The notes beneath the pieces were generated by a model. The model made no database searches and was not told the DNA's origin. It saw nothing but the letters and a program-made list of their open reading frames with translations. Below, one piece after another: positions 11,879 to 23,936 of a stretch of DNA of 64,000 bases. The DNA comes from Hymenopus coronatus. Taxonomy: Eukaryota; Arthropoda; Insecta; Mantodea; Hymenopodidae. The stretch covers positions 76,957,696 to 77,021,695 of the forward strand of contig CM060884.1 in NCBI GenBank assembly GCA_030762935.1. The letters are read 5' to 3'. The stretch's first letter is position 1. Each line of letters starts with the position of its first letter. Position numbers and translations under genes: made by a program.

Positions 11879-12700
11879 ATCTTATGTGTCCATTCACATG
11901 ACTTTCTTTGCATCTCTGCAAAAACTTATTGTTAAAAACCTTATTCTTCAATTTACTTCATCATAAACAAGAACAAATTAGCAGACATTGTTTTATTACT
12001 TGCTTCCTTGTAAGTAGAAGCGAAATAAGGGAGTACCATAGGTTAAAGTGATAGTCAAAAGCTGGTTGCTATGTGACTGAAGTTCCTTTGTTTGTATGGA
12101 CAGGAGTTGACAAATTCCTGTATGAGAAAAGTATAAGCGTTTTAAAGCTGAAACAAAAAACAAGGAATATCTAAAAAAAAACTACCAACTCCACGAAAAA
12201 AAAAATTTACATCAATTGTGAGTTTTTAATTGTAATTTTTTATAAGTAAGCTTTTGTCTATATCTTAAAGTTTACCAGTTATACGAAATTTCGCAAACGC
12301 CATCCTGAACGAAGATGTCTTCAGAGGATATTCCTTGAACATTCAAGATATATATTTTATTTGTCAGGTATTATATGTAATATGCAACATTTTAATCAAC
12401 AGCCAGTTTTGAGAAAAACTAACTTTTCAAAAAATTGTCCATGTAAAGGGTAATTAGAGTTGCGCGGATTTTCTTAAAAATCTTCGTGCCACATCCTTGG
12501 AAGGTAGTCATACATACACAGAAACACCCACTGGCAGACAGACACATACACCGACATTTCTGTAAAAATGCTTTTTTGGGTCCAGGGTGCATCAAAGCGT
12601 TTATTTCCGGTGAAATCTCGGTATTAAAATTTTAGGTGCAATACAATAGCTTTTCTATATGCTGTGTACTTGCATAGTACGTGTAGAGAAAGTAAAAACC
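11879..12700 (+). mobile_element. CHE full-length copy
   Basis: About 820 bp from ATGTGTCCATTCACATGACT to GTGTAGAGAAAGTAAAAA. In order it contains the left end, the conserved TTACTTGCTTCCTTGTAAGT block, CTATGTGACTGAAGTTCC, a middle with GAAAATTCAAGATATA-like sequence, and the TGCCACATCCTTGGAAGG block. A short CA-rich core follows (about 12520-12560), then TTCCGGTGAAATCTCGGTAT and the right palindrome. No ORF of note lies inside. The core here is only about 40 bases, against kilobases in the copies at 25525 and 53917. Confidence 0.85.
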
Positions 12701-13339
12701 AATGTGCTTGATATGTTTGTGATAATAAACGCAGTTATATTGTTCGTCTGCATAAACAAGATTCTTAAATATAGCAGCAAAACGTTATTATTTTGCTGGC
12801 AGGAAATCATTAAGCGATTTATGTATGCACCTTGATTTTCCACAAAAGCATTATAAAACTGACTGCTGCATTAAGATTTATTGTTGACTGCAGCAAGGGT
12901 GCCAACATGAACAAACCTTTTACTTTCTCTACCTCGCCAATAATTCCTATCAGCATCTGTGCTCGATAGCTCACAACATTTTCAAATTTACGAAGGACGC
13001 GAAATCGTTGGACATTTGTTCCACATTCTGTCACTATAAAGGTGTTGTGATGGCAAATCAATTCGTAAGAAATGTTTTGTTTGTTTTATCGTGCTGTGAC
13101 ATGCAAAATCCATTAGTGCTAGCTTGTACCATTTGGTTTAACCAAAGATCGATCTCCTCCAGGGAAATGCACAACACACACGCTTTTGTATATACAGGTG
13201 ACCGAGTCACGATGAATTGCTTGCGATTTCGCTCTCTCTCAGTGTGCAGGCTAATCAGTTAACCTCAAGTCTGCTCTGTATGATATTAACCTTCTGAGGT
13301 TTAATGTTATACCTACTATGTTGGTGTTGTTATAATGCC
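12701..13339. other. Unique DNA left of the 66-69-bp satellite
   Basis: Three overlapping ORFs of 60-84 codons occur on both strands, none with recognisable motifs or splice context. No repeat was recognised. Confidence 0.4.
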
Positions 13340-16300
13340 AAAAAATCCGCAAATTTAGGCAGCAGAATCTTCATGTATGATTGCTATGTGACAACAAACT
13401 CTCATAGAGAAGTGAGACTTAATGTCCGCACACAGAATGTTCTTGTATGATTGCTATGTGACAACAAACTAGAGAAGTGAGACTGTTATAACGTCAGCAC
13501 AGAGAAGTGAGACTGTTATAATGTCAGCACAGAGAAGTGAGACTGTTATAATGTCAGCACAGAGAAGTGAGACTGTTATAATGTCAGCACACAGAATCTC
13601 CATGTATGACTGCTATGTGACAACAAACTAGAGAAGTGAGACTGTTAATGTCAGCACACAGAACCTTTATGTATGGTTGCTATGTGACAACAAACTAGAG
13701 AAGTGAGACTGTTAATGTCAGCACACAGAATCTCCATGTATGATTGCTATGTGACAACAAACTAGAGAAGTGAGACTGTTAATGTCAGCACACAGAATCT
13801 CCATGTATGATTGCTATGTGACAACAAACTAGAGAAGTGACACTGTTAATATCAGCACACAGAATCTCCATGTATGATTGCTATGTGACAACAAACTCTT
13901 ATAGAGAAGTGAGACTGTTAATGTCAGCACACAGAATCTCCATGTATGATTGCTATGTGACAACAAACTAGAGAAGTGAGATTGTTATAATGTCAGTACA
14001 CAGAATCTTCATGTATGATTGCTATGTGACAACAAACTAGAGAAGTGAGACTGTTATAGTGTCAGCACACAGAATCTCCATGTATGATTGCTATGTGACA
14101 ACAAACTCTTATAGAGAAGTGAGACTGTTAATGTCAGCACACAGAATATCCATGTATGATTGCAATGTGACAACAAACAAGAGAAGTGACACTGTTAATA
14201 TCAGCACACAGAATCTCCATGTATGATTGCTATGTGACAACAAACTAGAGAAGTGAGACTGTTATAATGTCAGGACACAGAATCTCCAAGTATGATTGCA
14301 ATGTGACAACAAACTAGAGAAGTGAGACTGTTATAATGTCAGCACACAGAATCTCCATGTATGATTGCTATGTGACAACAAACTAGAGAAGTGAGACTGT
14401 TAATGTCAGCACACAGAATCTCCATGTATGATTGCAATGTGACAACAAACTAGAGAAGTGAGACTATTAATGTCAGCACACAGAATCTGCATGTATTATT
14501 GCAATGTGACAACAAACTAGAGAAGTGAGACTATTAATGTCAGCACACAGAATCTGCATGTGTGATTGCAATGTGACAACAACTAGAGAAGTGAGACTGT
14601 TATAATGTCAGCACACAGAATCTCCATGTATGATTGCAATGTGACAACAAACTAGAGAAGTGAGACTGTTATAATGTCAGCACACAGAATCTCCATGTAT
14701 GATTGCAATGTGACAAAAAACTAGAGAAGTGAGACTGTTATAATGTCAGGACCTAGAATCTTTATGTATGATTGCAATGTGACAACAAACTAGAGAAGTG
14801 AGACTATTAATGTCAGCACACAGAATCTTTATGTATGATTGCAATGTGACAATAAACTAGAGAAGTGAGACTGTTATAATGTCAGCACACAGAATCTTTA
14901 TGTATGGTTGCAATGTGACAACAAACTAGAGAAGTGAGACTGTTATAATGTCAGGACACAGAATCTCCATGTATGGTTGCAATGTGTCAACAAACTAGAG
15001 AAGTGAGACTGTTACAATGTCAGCACACAGAATCTCCATGTATGGTTGCAATGTGACAAACTAGAGAAGTGAGACTGTTATAATGTCAGGACACAGAATC
15101 TCCATGTATGGTTACAATGTGACAACAAACTAGAGAAGTGAGACTATTATAATGTCAGCACACAGAATCTGCATGTATGGTTGCAATGTGACAATAAACT
15201 AGAGAAGTGAGACTGTTATAATGTCAGCACACAGAATCTGCATGTATGGTTGCAATGTGACAATAAACTAGAGAAGTGAGACTGTTATAATGTCAGCACA
15301 CAGAATCTGCATGTATGGTTGCAATGTGACAACAAACTAGAGAAGTGAGACTGTTATAATGTCAGCACACAGAATCTTTATGTATGATTGCAATGTGACA
15401 ACAAACTAGAGAAGTGAGACTGTTATAATGTCAGCACACAGAATCTGCATGTATGGTTGCAATGTGACAACAAACTAGAGAAGTGAGACTGTTATAATGT
15501 CAGTACACAGAATCTCCATGTATGATTGCAATGTGACAACAAACTAGAGAAGTGAGACTGTTATAATGTCAGCACACAGAATCTTTATGTATGGTTGCAA
15601 TGTGACAACAAACTAGAGAAGTGAGTCTGTTAATCTTAGCACACAGAATCTCCATGTATGATTGCAATGTGACAACAAACTAGAGAAGTGAGTCTGTTAA
15701 TGTCAGCACACAGAATCTGCATGTATGATTGCAATGTGACAACAAACTAGAGAAGTGAGTCTGTTAATCTTAGCACACAGAATCTTTATGTATGGTTGCA
15801 ATGTGACAACAAACTAGAGAAGTGAGTCTGTTAATGTCAGCACACAGAATCTTTATGTATGGTTGCAATGTGACAACAAACTAGAGAAGTGAGTCTGTTA
15901 ATGTCAGCACACAGAATCTCCATGTATGATTGCAATGTGACAGCAAACTAGAGAAGTGAGTCTGTTAATGTCAGCACACAGAATCTTTATGTATGGTTGC
16001 AATGTGACAACAAACTAGAGAAGTGAGTCTGTTAATCTTAGCACACAGAATCTCCATGTATGATTGCAATGTGACAACAAACTAGAGAAGTGAGACTGTT
16101 ATAATGTCAGCACACAGAATCTCCATGTATGATTGCTATGTGACAACAAACTAGAGAAGTGAGACTGTTATAATGTCAGCACACAGAATCTCCATGTATG
16201 ATTGCAATGTGACAACAAACTAGAGAAGTGAGACTGTTATAATGTCAGCACACAGAATCTCCATGTATGATTGCAATGTGACAACAAACTAGAGAAGTGA

Positions 16301-19000
16301 GACTATTAATGTCAGGACACAGAATCTCCATGTATGATTGCTATGTGACAACAAACTAGAGAAGTGAGACTGTTATAATGTCAGGACACAGAATCTCCAT
16401 GTATGATTGCAATGTGACAACAAACTAGAGAAGTGAGACTATTAATGTCAGCACACAGAATCTCCATGTATGATTGCTATGTGACAACCAACTAGAGAAG
16501 TGAGACTGTTATAATGTCAGGACACAGAATCTCCATGTATGATTGCAATGTGACAACCAACTAGAGAAGTGAGACTGTTATAATGTCAGGACACAGAATC
16601 TCCATGTATGACTGCAATGTGACAACCAACTAGAGAAGTGAGACTGTTATAATGTCAGCACACAGAATCTTTATGTATGGTTGCAATGTGACAACAAACT
16701 AGAGAAGTGAGACTGTTATAATGTCAGCACACAGAATCTCCATGTATGATTGCAATGTGACAACAAACTAGAGAAGTGAGACTATTAATGTCAGCACACA
16801 GAATCTCCATGTATGATTGCAATGTTACAACAAACTAGAGAAGTGAGAGTGTTATAATGTCAGCACACAGAATCTCCATGTATGATTGCAATGTGACAAC
16901 AAACTAGAGAAGTGAGACTGTTATAATGTCAGGACACAGAATCTCCATGTATGGTTGCAATGTGACAACAAACTAGAGAAGTGAGACTGTTATAATGTCA
17001 GGACACAGAATCTCCATGTATGGTTGCAATGTGACAACAAACTAGAGAAGTGAGACTGTTATAATATCAGGACACAGAATCTCCATGTATGGTTGCAATG
17101 TGACAACAAACTAGAGAAGTGAGACTATTATAATGTCAGCACACAGAATCTTCATGTATGGTTGCAATGTGACAACAAACTAGAGAAGTGAGACTGTTAT
17201 AATCTCAGCACACAGAATCTTCATGTATGGTTGCAATGTGACAACAAACTAGAGAAGTGAGACTGTTATAATGTCAGCACACAGAAACTGCATGTATGAT
17301 TGCAATGTGATAACAAACTAGAAAAGTGAGACTGTTATAATGTCAGCACACAGAATCTTTATGTATGGTTGCAATGTGACAACAAACTAGAGAAGTGAGT
17401 CTGTTAATCTTAGCACACGGAATCTCCATGTATGATTGCAATGTGACAACAAACTAGAGAAGTGAGTCTGTTAATGTCAGCACACAGAATCTGCATGTAT
17501 GATTGCAATGTGACAACAAACTAGAGAAGTGAGACTGTTATAATGTCAGGACACAGAATCTCCATGTATGATTGCTATGTGACAACAAACTAGAGAAGTG
17601 AGACTGTTATAATGTCAGGACACAGAATCTCCATGTATGATTGCAATGTGACAACAAACTAGAGAAGTGATACTATTAATGTCAGCACACAGAATCTCCA
17701 TGTATGATTGCAATGTAACAACAAACTAGAGAAGTGAGAATGTTATAATGTCAGGACACAGAATCTCCATGTATGATTGCAATGTGACAACAAACTAGAG
17801 AAGTGAGACTGTTATAATGTCAGCACACAGAATCTCCATGTATGATTGCAATGTGACAACAAACTAGAGAAGTGAGACTGTTATAATGTCAGCACACAGA
17901 ATCTCCATGTATGGTTGCAATGTGACAACAAACTAGAGAAGTGAGACTGTTATAATGTCAGTACACAGAATCTTCATGTATGGTTGCAATGTGACAACAA
18001 ACTAGAGAAGTGAGACTGTAATAATGTCAGCACACAGAATATTCATGTATGATTGCTATGTGACAACAAACTAGAGAAGTGAGACTATTAATGTCAGCAC
18101 ACAGAATTTCCATGTAGGATTGTAATGTGACAACTAGAGAAGCGAGTCTGTTAATGTCAGCACACAGAATCTCCATGTATGGTTGCAATGTGACAACAAA
18201 CCAGAGAAGTGAGACTGTATAATGTCAGCACACAGAATCTCCACGTATGATTGCAATGTGACAACAAACTAGAGAAGTGAGACTGTTATAATGTCAGCAC
18301 ACAGAATCTTCATGTATGGTTGCAATGTGACAACAAACTAGAGAAGTGAGACTGTTATAATGTCAGCACACAGAATCTCCATGTATGATTGCAATGTGAC
18401 AACAAACTAGAGAAGTGAGACTGTTATAATGTCAGCACACAGAGTCTCCATGTATGATTGCAATGTGACAACAAACTAGAGAAGTGAGACTGTTAATGTC
18501 GGCACACAGAATCTTTATGAATGGTTGCAATGTGACAACAAGCTAGAGAAGTGAGACTGTATAATGTCAGCACACAGAATCTCCATGTATGATTGCAATG
18601 TGACAACAAACTAGAGAAGTGAGACTGTTAATGTCAGCACACAGAATCTCCATGTATGATTGCAATGTTACAACAAACTAGAGAAGTGAGACTGTATAAT
18701 GTCAGCACACAGAATCTCCATGTATGGTTGCAATCTGACAACAAACTAGAGAAGTGAGACTGTTATAATGTCAGCACACAGAATCTTAATGTATGGTTGC
18801 AATGTGACAACAAACTAGAGAAGTGAGACTGTTATAATGTCAGCACACAGAATCTCCATGTGTGGTTGCAATGTGACAACAAACTAGAGAAGCGAGTCTG
18901 TTAATGTCAGCACACAGAATCTCCATGTATGGTTGCAATGTGACAACAAACTAGAGAAGCGAGTCTGTTAATGTCAGGACACAGAATCTCCATGTATAAT
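13340..19000. repeat. 66-69-bp satellite, about 80 units
   Basis: The core unit reads GAATCTCCATGTATGATTGC, AATGTGACAACAAACTAGAG, AAGTGAGACTGTTATAATGT, CAGCACACA. Length varies between GTTATAATGTC and GTTAATGTC forms. Variant classes form local blocks: TTGCTATGTG dominates at the left edge (13340-14270), TTGCAATGTG in the centre, TCTTAGCACA only near 15600-16050 and 17400. The leftmost units also carry an extra CTCTTATAGAG. At 13471-13590 a 30-bp piece has been amplified separately. No long ORF persists because of frequent stops. Confidence 0.97.
13471..13590. repeat. 30-bp sub-amplification inside the satellite, 4 units
   Basis: The piece AGAGAAGTGAGACTGTTATA plus ATGTCAGCAC is repeated four times back to back. 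The first copy has ACGTCAGCAC; the next three are identical. It equals the second half of the long unit, so a partial unit slipped and amplified at the array edge. Confidence 0.95.
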
Positions 19001-19246
19001 TTCTTGTTGTAAATTCTAGATAAAGAAGTAAGAAAAATCCCAGATGTTCGTGGACCTCAAGGGAAAGATTTTGTAGCAGTTTGAATGTGTTTAGGACACG
19101 TGATTTATTCTTGATGAAGAAGTCGCAATGTTCTTACAGAGAAAACGTTGACATTGGGGAAACTTTAGAACGAGGCCAAAAAATCTCAGTGAAAGTCTGT
19201 ACAGGTAAGAGTTTCACAGGTAAACCTTCGCTTGGTATGCCAATAC
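19001..19246. other. Unique DNA right of the satellite
   Basis: A 100-codon plus ORF (19081-19383) spans this region but runs into the adjoining CHE copy. It has no recognised motif and is probably chance. Confidence 0.4.
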
Positions 19247-19655
19247 ATTTTACTTTCTCTATACGTACTGTGTACATAGTATATAGAGAGTGTGTTGTAT
19301 TATACCAAAAAAATCGATACCGTGATTTCACTGGAAATCTAAGTTTTAGGATCCCTGAAACCCCCCCCCAAAAAAAAGTATAGAAAAAGGTCCGTGTATG
19401 TGTAAGGTGGCATAGCTCGAAATCGAAAATATGAAACTTGTATTAAAGTTTATCTTCTAAGAATGCGACACGAAGATTTTCAAGAAAATCTTCACACCAC
19501 AAACTACCTTTTACATGGAAAAATTATCGAAAATTTTGATTTTCTCGAATATGGCTGTAGCGATTTTGTTTAAAACCCCGAATGTTAAAATATTTATATC
19601 TCAAATAAAGAGTATATCTTGAATAATCTGGGAATAGGCTCTTTATTCAGGAGTA
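19247..19655 (-). mobile_element. CHE right half, reverse orientation
   Basis: Starts with the reverse complement of the right end (ATTTTACTTTCTCTATACGT) and the palindrome around ACTGTGTACATAGTAT. It continues through the TTCCAGTGAAATC block, a C9 homopolymer near 19363-19371, a very short CA-core remnant and the GCGACACGAAGATTTTC block to the middle of the element. The left half is missing. Confidence 0.8.
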
Positions 19656-20024
19656 AGGTTATTTATTCCTCTCCAATTCTTGCAATGTAAGAGGTTTCGT
19701 TTCTCTGCTCAATCTCTGCTTCCCATACCTCATTCAAAAAGGGGTGTAATATATCTGCTTTTAACTCAGGTCTATTTTTAATACTTCTACAACTATATTA
19801 TCTGTCTCAGGTTTTACGTAACATAACATTTTCAAAGATGGCAGGCAAGTGGCGGAGAGGAGAGAGAATTTCATTATTTCTCAGGCTGCATTTGGAATGG
19901 CGTAATTAACGCCAGGGGGCGCAGTCAGGAGATAAAACTCTTGCGCTGACGCACACCTAACCTCACTTCATTTAACGTAACCAAACTTAAGAAAGTATTA
20001 CATCACACCAAACACCTGATTCTC
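19656..20024. other. Unique spacer
   Basis: Contains a GC-richer patch (19840-19950) and a CTAACCTCACTTCATTTAAC-type segment, but no identifiable gene or element. Confidence 0.35.
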
Positions 20025-20828
20025 ACATTTCACTGAAAATACACGATTTGAGAATTACTCATTTAAAAAATATGATGTGTTACATTCACATGACTCTCTA
20101 GCTGCTTTACAAACGTCTTACAAAAGATTATTCTTCTTTCTACACAATGCTAATCGAGATAAATATTAGCAGAATGTTCTTATTACTTAGTTCCTTATAA
20201 GTAGAAGGCAACTAAAGGAATGTACTGTACTAAAGTGATAGTCAAATGCTTTAAAAACTATAGAACAAAAGAAAAACGGACATTTCCTGTCTGAGAAAAG
20301 TGTAACTACTTTACAATTGAAATCAAGAACAAAGAATATCTCGGAAACTGTTACTCCACCACAAAAACGTAAAAGACACAAATTGTGTGTTTTGCCGAGA
20401 TCTACATTTTTGTCTATCTCTTACGGTTCAGCAGTCGAGCATTATTCAACAAAATTCATCCGGAATAAATAGGCTATTCTCAGAAAATTCAAGATATATA
20501 CTTTATAAATGTCTTTAACATTCGGGATTTTTATGAAATAGCTAGAGCCATTTTTGAGAAAATCAAAATTGTCGAAAATGTTTCTTTGTAAAGCATAGTT
20601 TGTAGTGTGAAGATTTTCTTGAAAATCTTTGTGTCGCATCCTTGGAAGATACCAAACCTACACACCAAGTTTGGTATTTAACGGTGTTTTCGTTTTTGAG
20701 TTGTGCTGTCCACAGACACACACATGGACCTTTTTCCAAAAATGTTTTTTTTTGTTTCAGGGGGACCCAAAACATGCATTTCCGGTGAAATCTCGGTATG
20801 AAATTTTTGGGTGCATTACAACACATGA
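20025..20828 (+). mobile_element. CHE copy with extra left extension, right end truncated
   Basis: The main body begins near 20066 (ATGATGTGTTACATTCACAT). It belongs to a subfamily with CTCTAGCTG(C/T)T(C/T)TAC in place of CTCTACATCTCTG. About 40 bases before it, TTTCACTGAAAATACA-like sequence resembles the right-hand TTTCCGGTGAAA block in reverse. The same junction recurs at 31570-31627. The core at 20715-20730 is tiny. The right palindrome is missing, because the next CHE copy starts directly after GGGTGCATTACAACAC. Confidence 0.8.
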
Positions 20829-21479
20829 GTAAAAAGCTGATGTTCAATTATCATGACTTTCTCTACATCTTTGTAACATATTATTCTTCTATCTAATCCA
20901 GATAAGCATTATTACCTAGTTTCTTGTAGGTAATTAGAAGGGCAATAATGGAATGCACTAGGCTAAACCGATAGTCAAAAGTTTTAAAATGGGGCTGCTA
21001 TTCCGTTACCTACTTCTCGTGGCCAGGATCTGACAAGAAAAGTTTAAAATCTTATAAAACTGAAGCCTATAACAAGGAGTATCTCGAAAACGGTCAACGC
21101 CACGAAAACAATGTATATGACAAATGTGTGTTTTAACGAGATGTACATATTTTGTGCAGTAAGCCTTTGTCTATTTCTTACGCTTTACAAAATCTCCTAT
21201 CTATACAAAATTCAGGAAATTTGCTGCACAATACAGAGGCTATTCCCAGAAAATTCAAGATATGCATTTTATTTGTCATGTAAATATCTTAAATATAAGA
21301 GATTTTAATCAAAATCGTTAGAGCCATTTTTGAGAACAACCACATTTTCGATTTTTTTTTTCCATGTTAAGGGTAGTTAGGGGGGTATTTTCTTGAACAT
21401 TTCCGTGTCGCATCCTTGGAACGTAAATACTAAGTTCTGTATGTAACGGAAATTTCGTTTTTGAGCTGAACTACCCACA

Positions 21480-21535
<56 letters not shown>

Positions 21536-21675
21536 TATTTTACTAAAAATGCCTTTTCTTGCATTCAGGGGGTCCCAAAACATGAATATCATAGAAACCT
21601 CGATATCGTATTTTTGGGTTCAGTGTAGTATCTTCTCTATACACTATGTACATATAGTGGAGAAAGTAATAAACG
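20829..21675 (+). mobile_element. CHE full-length copy with a pure (AC)26 core
   Basis: Joined directly to the previous copy. It contains all family blocks, a perfect dinucleotide run at 21481-21532 and the right end GTGGAGAAAGTAATAAA. The palindrome is ACTATGTACATATAGT, slightly decayed. The copy shows the intermediate stage of core growth between the ~25-base cores and the kilobase arrays. Confidence 0.85.
21481..21532. repeat. Perfect (AC)26 microsatellite
   Basis: Twenty-six uninterrupted AC repeats in the core of a CHE copy. An interrupted microsatellite of the same kind occupies the same position in the copies at 23172 and 23937. Confidence 0.98.
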
Positions 21676-21837
21676 GTATTGGTTATGAAATTACTAGAAA
21701 CAATTGAATACCGACATTAAGTTTAAACTAATAAACATTTCCAGCCATTAATATGAGATATCTAGGATATGACTAATGCTAGAAAAAGTCGTGGTATTAT
21801 AAAATGGTTTTCCTCAGTGGACTATTCTTATAAGTGT

Positions 21838-22398
21838 TGACTTTTCTATCTATTTCGTATTAATCAACATAAGTAGATATAGCAACATTTTACTATATAT
21901 TTCCAGTAGGGACTATAGAAATAAGGGAATACACCATGCTAGAGCGACAGTCAAATGTTTTAAGAGCTGGTCGCTATATACCTAACGATTTTCAAATTCC
22001 ATTCTCTGAGGCGATTTTCTTTTTGAAACAAGTATACGTCTTTTAAAATTTAACCAAATAACAAAGAATATGGTTAATTCTACAAATAATTGTATAAGTC
22101 ATCATTTGTGTGTTTAATAAATAGTGCACAGTTTACGAGCTATGCAACATTCATCCAGAATAAAGAGGGCTACTCAAGCTGTTCCCAGAAAATTAAGATA
22201 TAATATCTTAAATATATGGAGTTTAAACAACATTTTGGAGGTATTCTTGAGAAAATAAAAATGAGCATCATTGTGTACAGCAAAACTTAAATTTCAATGT
22301 TGGCATTAACCCGCTTTTCGTTATTGAGTTCTGCTGTTCATAGATACACAAAAATACAAACGTGTGAAAATGCTTAATTTTGGATTCAGGGACCGGTG
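21838..22398 (+). mobile_element. Diverged CHE copy, truncated at the right
   Basis: Recognisable blocks are TTCTATCTATTTCGTATTAA, a GGGAATACACCATGCTAGA block, CCCAGAAAATTAAGATATA, CTTTTCGTTATTGAGTT and a short core near 22340. It is clearly older than its neighbours. The right end is replaced at about 22400 by a mariner-end-like sequence. Confidence 0.65.
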
Positions 22399-22402
22399 AT
22401 AC

Positions 22403-22470
22403 CAGGGTCATCCAGAAAGTGGCAGACGATTTGGCATAACTAAATAATGACGAAAGTTGTCAACACAAAA
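22403..22470 (+). mobile_element. Mariner-like terminal inverted repeat remnant
   Basis: TACCAGGGTCATCCAGAAAG followed by GTGGCAGACGATTTGGC has the look of a mariner-type transposon end (a TA dinucleotide, then a GGGT-containing TIR). No transposase follows. The adjoining sequence is a SINE tail array. The call rests on resemblance only. Confidence 0.35.
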
Positions 22471-22476
22471 CTTTAG

Positions 22477-22897
22477 ATAGGTAGTCAGACTGAAAAATTC
22501 AATGCTATAGCCGGGATATGAACCACGGATCTCCCGGTCTCTAGCCGCGTGTAGGACAGGGGTTGGATAGGTAGAGTCAGACTGAAAAATTCAGTGCTAC
22601 AGCCGGGATTTGAACCACGGATCTCCCGGTCTCTAGCCGCGTGTAGGACAGGGGTTGGATAGGTAGAGTCAGACTGAAAAATTCAGTGCTACAGCCGGGA
22701 TTTGAACCACGGATCTCCCAGTCTCTAGCCGTATGTAGGACAGGGGTTAGATAGGTAGAGTCAGACTGAAAAAGTCAATGCCATAGCCGGGATTTGAACC
22801 ACGGATCTCCCGGTCTCTAGCCATGTGTAGGACAGGAGTTGGATAAGTAGAGTCAGGCTGAAAAGTTCAATGCCATAGCCGGGATTTGAACCACGGA
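22477..22897 (-). repeat. SINE family B tail array, 92-bp units, about 5 copies
   Basis: On the minus strand each unit reads TAGAGACCGGGAGATCCGTG, GTTCAAATCCCGGCTA, then GAATTTTTCAGTCTGACTCT and ACCTATCCAACCCCTGTCCT. Unit phase markers (GCCGGGAT) lie at 22510, 22602, 22694, 22786 and 22878, exactly 92 apart. Each unit contains a perfect B box GGTTCAAATCC (GGTTCATATCC in the leftmost). The same unit is arrayed in the opposite orientation at 35765-36390, and a single unarrayed copy lies at 25205-25430. Confidence 0.93.
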
Positions 22898-22990
22898 AAC
22901 ATATGAGTCAGTTGATAAATGTAATGCTATGCCGACACATTTCCATGGTAGCTCAATGGTAGAGCAACCGGCAAGAGACTGATTTTACGT
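22898..22990 (+). repeat. SINE family B head (tRNA-like 5' part)
   Basis: Contains a classical tRNA A box TAGCTCAATGGTAGAGCA at about 22953-22970, then ACCGGCAAGAGACTG. Flanking sequence (GAGTCAGTTGATAAATGTAA, ATGCTATGCCG) parallels the 5' part of the single copy at 25205. It breaks off before the B box and continues into family C sequence. Confidence 0.75.
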
Positions 22991-23115
22991 GCATAAAAAC
23001 ATTACAGGAACCACCGGCTTTACTTCCCTTCCGAAGTAAGCCATGCTAAGGACTTTTGCGTCCGTAAAAATCCATCTACCTTCGCCAATCTTGTCTTTTA
23101 GAGACAAGCATGGTA
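22990..23115 (-). repeat. SINE family C fragment
   Basis: ACCACCGGCTTTACTTCCCT, then TCCGAAGTAAGCCATGCTAA, matches the body of the family C copy at 32428-32602 in the same orientation. The tRNA-like head is missing or decayed at its right end (after CATCTACCTTCGCC). Confidence 0.75.
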
Positions 23116-23171
23116 GCCACTTCACTATGGAAGGTGAAAAAAGGTAGTTTATACTTTTTGAATCAAATTAG

Positions 23172-23936
23172 TAAAAAATCAGATGTTGTCCATTCATGAC
23201 TTTATCTATACTTCTGTAACAAATTTTGTTAAAAAGCTTAATCCTCTGATTACTTTATGATAAACATTAGCTTCCTTATAAGTAGAAGGAAAGTAAAGGA
23301 GTACACTAGGCTAAACCGACAGTCACATGTTTTAAAATCTGGTTCTCGTGTGATTGAAATCCGTTTCTATGCAGGGCAAGTTTTTTAAATAACAAGGAAT
23401 ATCTTAGAAATTGTCAATTACGAATAAGCGCATACAACATCAATTGTGTGATGTACATTTTTGTGCAGTAGGTTTTTGTCTAACTCTTACAGTTTACTAG
23501 TAAAGCAAAATTAAACAAAATTCATTCTTTAGAGGCTATTCCCAGAAAATTCAAGATGTAGATTTTATTTGCAATATAAATATATTTAATATACGGTATT
23601 TTATTCAACATCGTAGGAGCGAGTTTTGAGAAAATCAAAATCTTCTAAACTTTTTAGATGTAAAGGTTAGTTTGGGGTCAAGGGATTTTTCTCAAAATCT
23701 TCGTGTCGCATCCCTGGAAGATACTAAAATTAAATACCAAGTTTGGTATTTTACCGACTTTTCGTTTTTGAGTTATCGTGTTCACAGACACATACTCACT
23801 CACACACACACACGCACACACATACACACTGTTTTTTTTTTGTTATAGTGGACCCTAAAACGTGTATTTCCGGTGAAATCTCGGTATCGAATTTTTGGGT
23901 GGAATGCAATACCTTCTCTTATACATTATGTACGTG
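23172..23936 (+). mobile_element. CHE copy, right end replaced by next copy
   Basis: Begins AGATGTTGTCCATTCATGAC and keeps all internal blocks. It has a CA core at about 23786-23830 (CACTCACACACACACACGCA type) followed by T9 and GTGTATTTCCGGTGAAATCT. It stops in the palindrome at CATTATGTACGTG, where the next copy starts with GTTCCGTTCACATGACTCTC. The tight joint suggests one copy inserted into another's end, or unequal exchange between copies. Confidence 0.85.

Noticed and set aside
12819..13262. Opposing ORFs of 80-84 codons as an exon pair
   Set aside because: No splice signals, motifs or coding-like composition; their length is expected by chance.
22510..22897. Cluster of tRNA genes on the minus strand
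   Set aside because: Only the B box and anticodon-arm side are repeated. There is no A box or acceptor stem in each unit, and the unit includes SINE body sequence.
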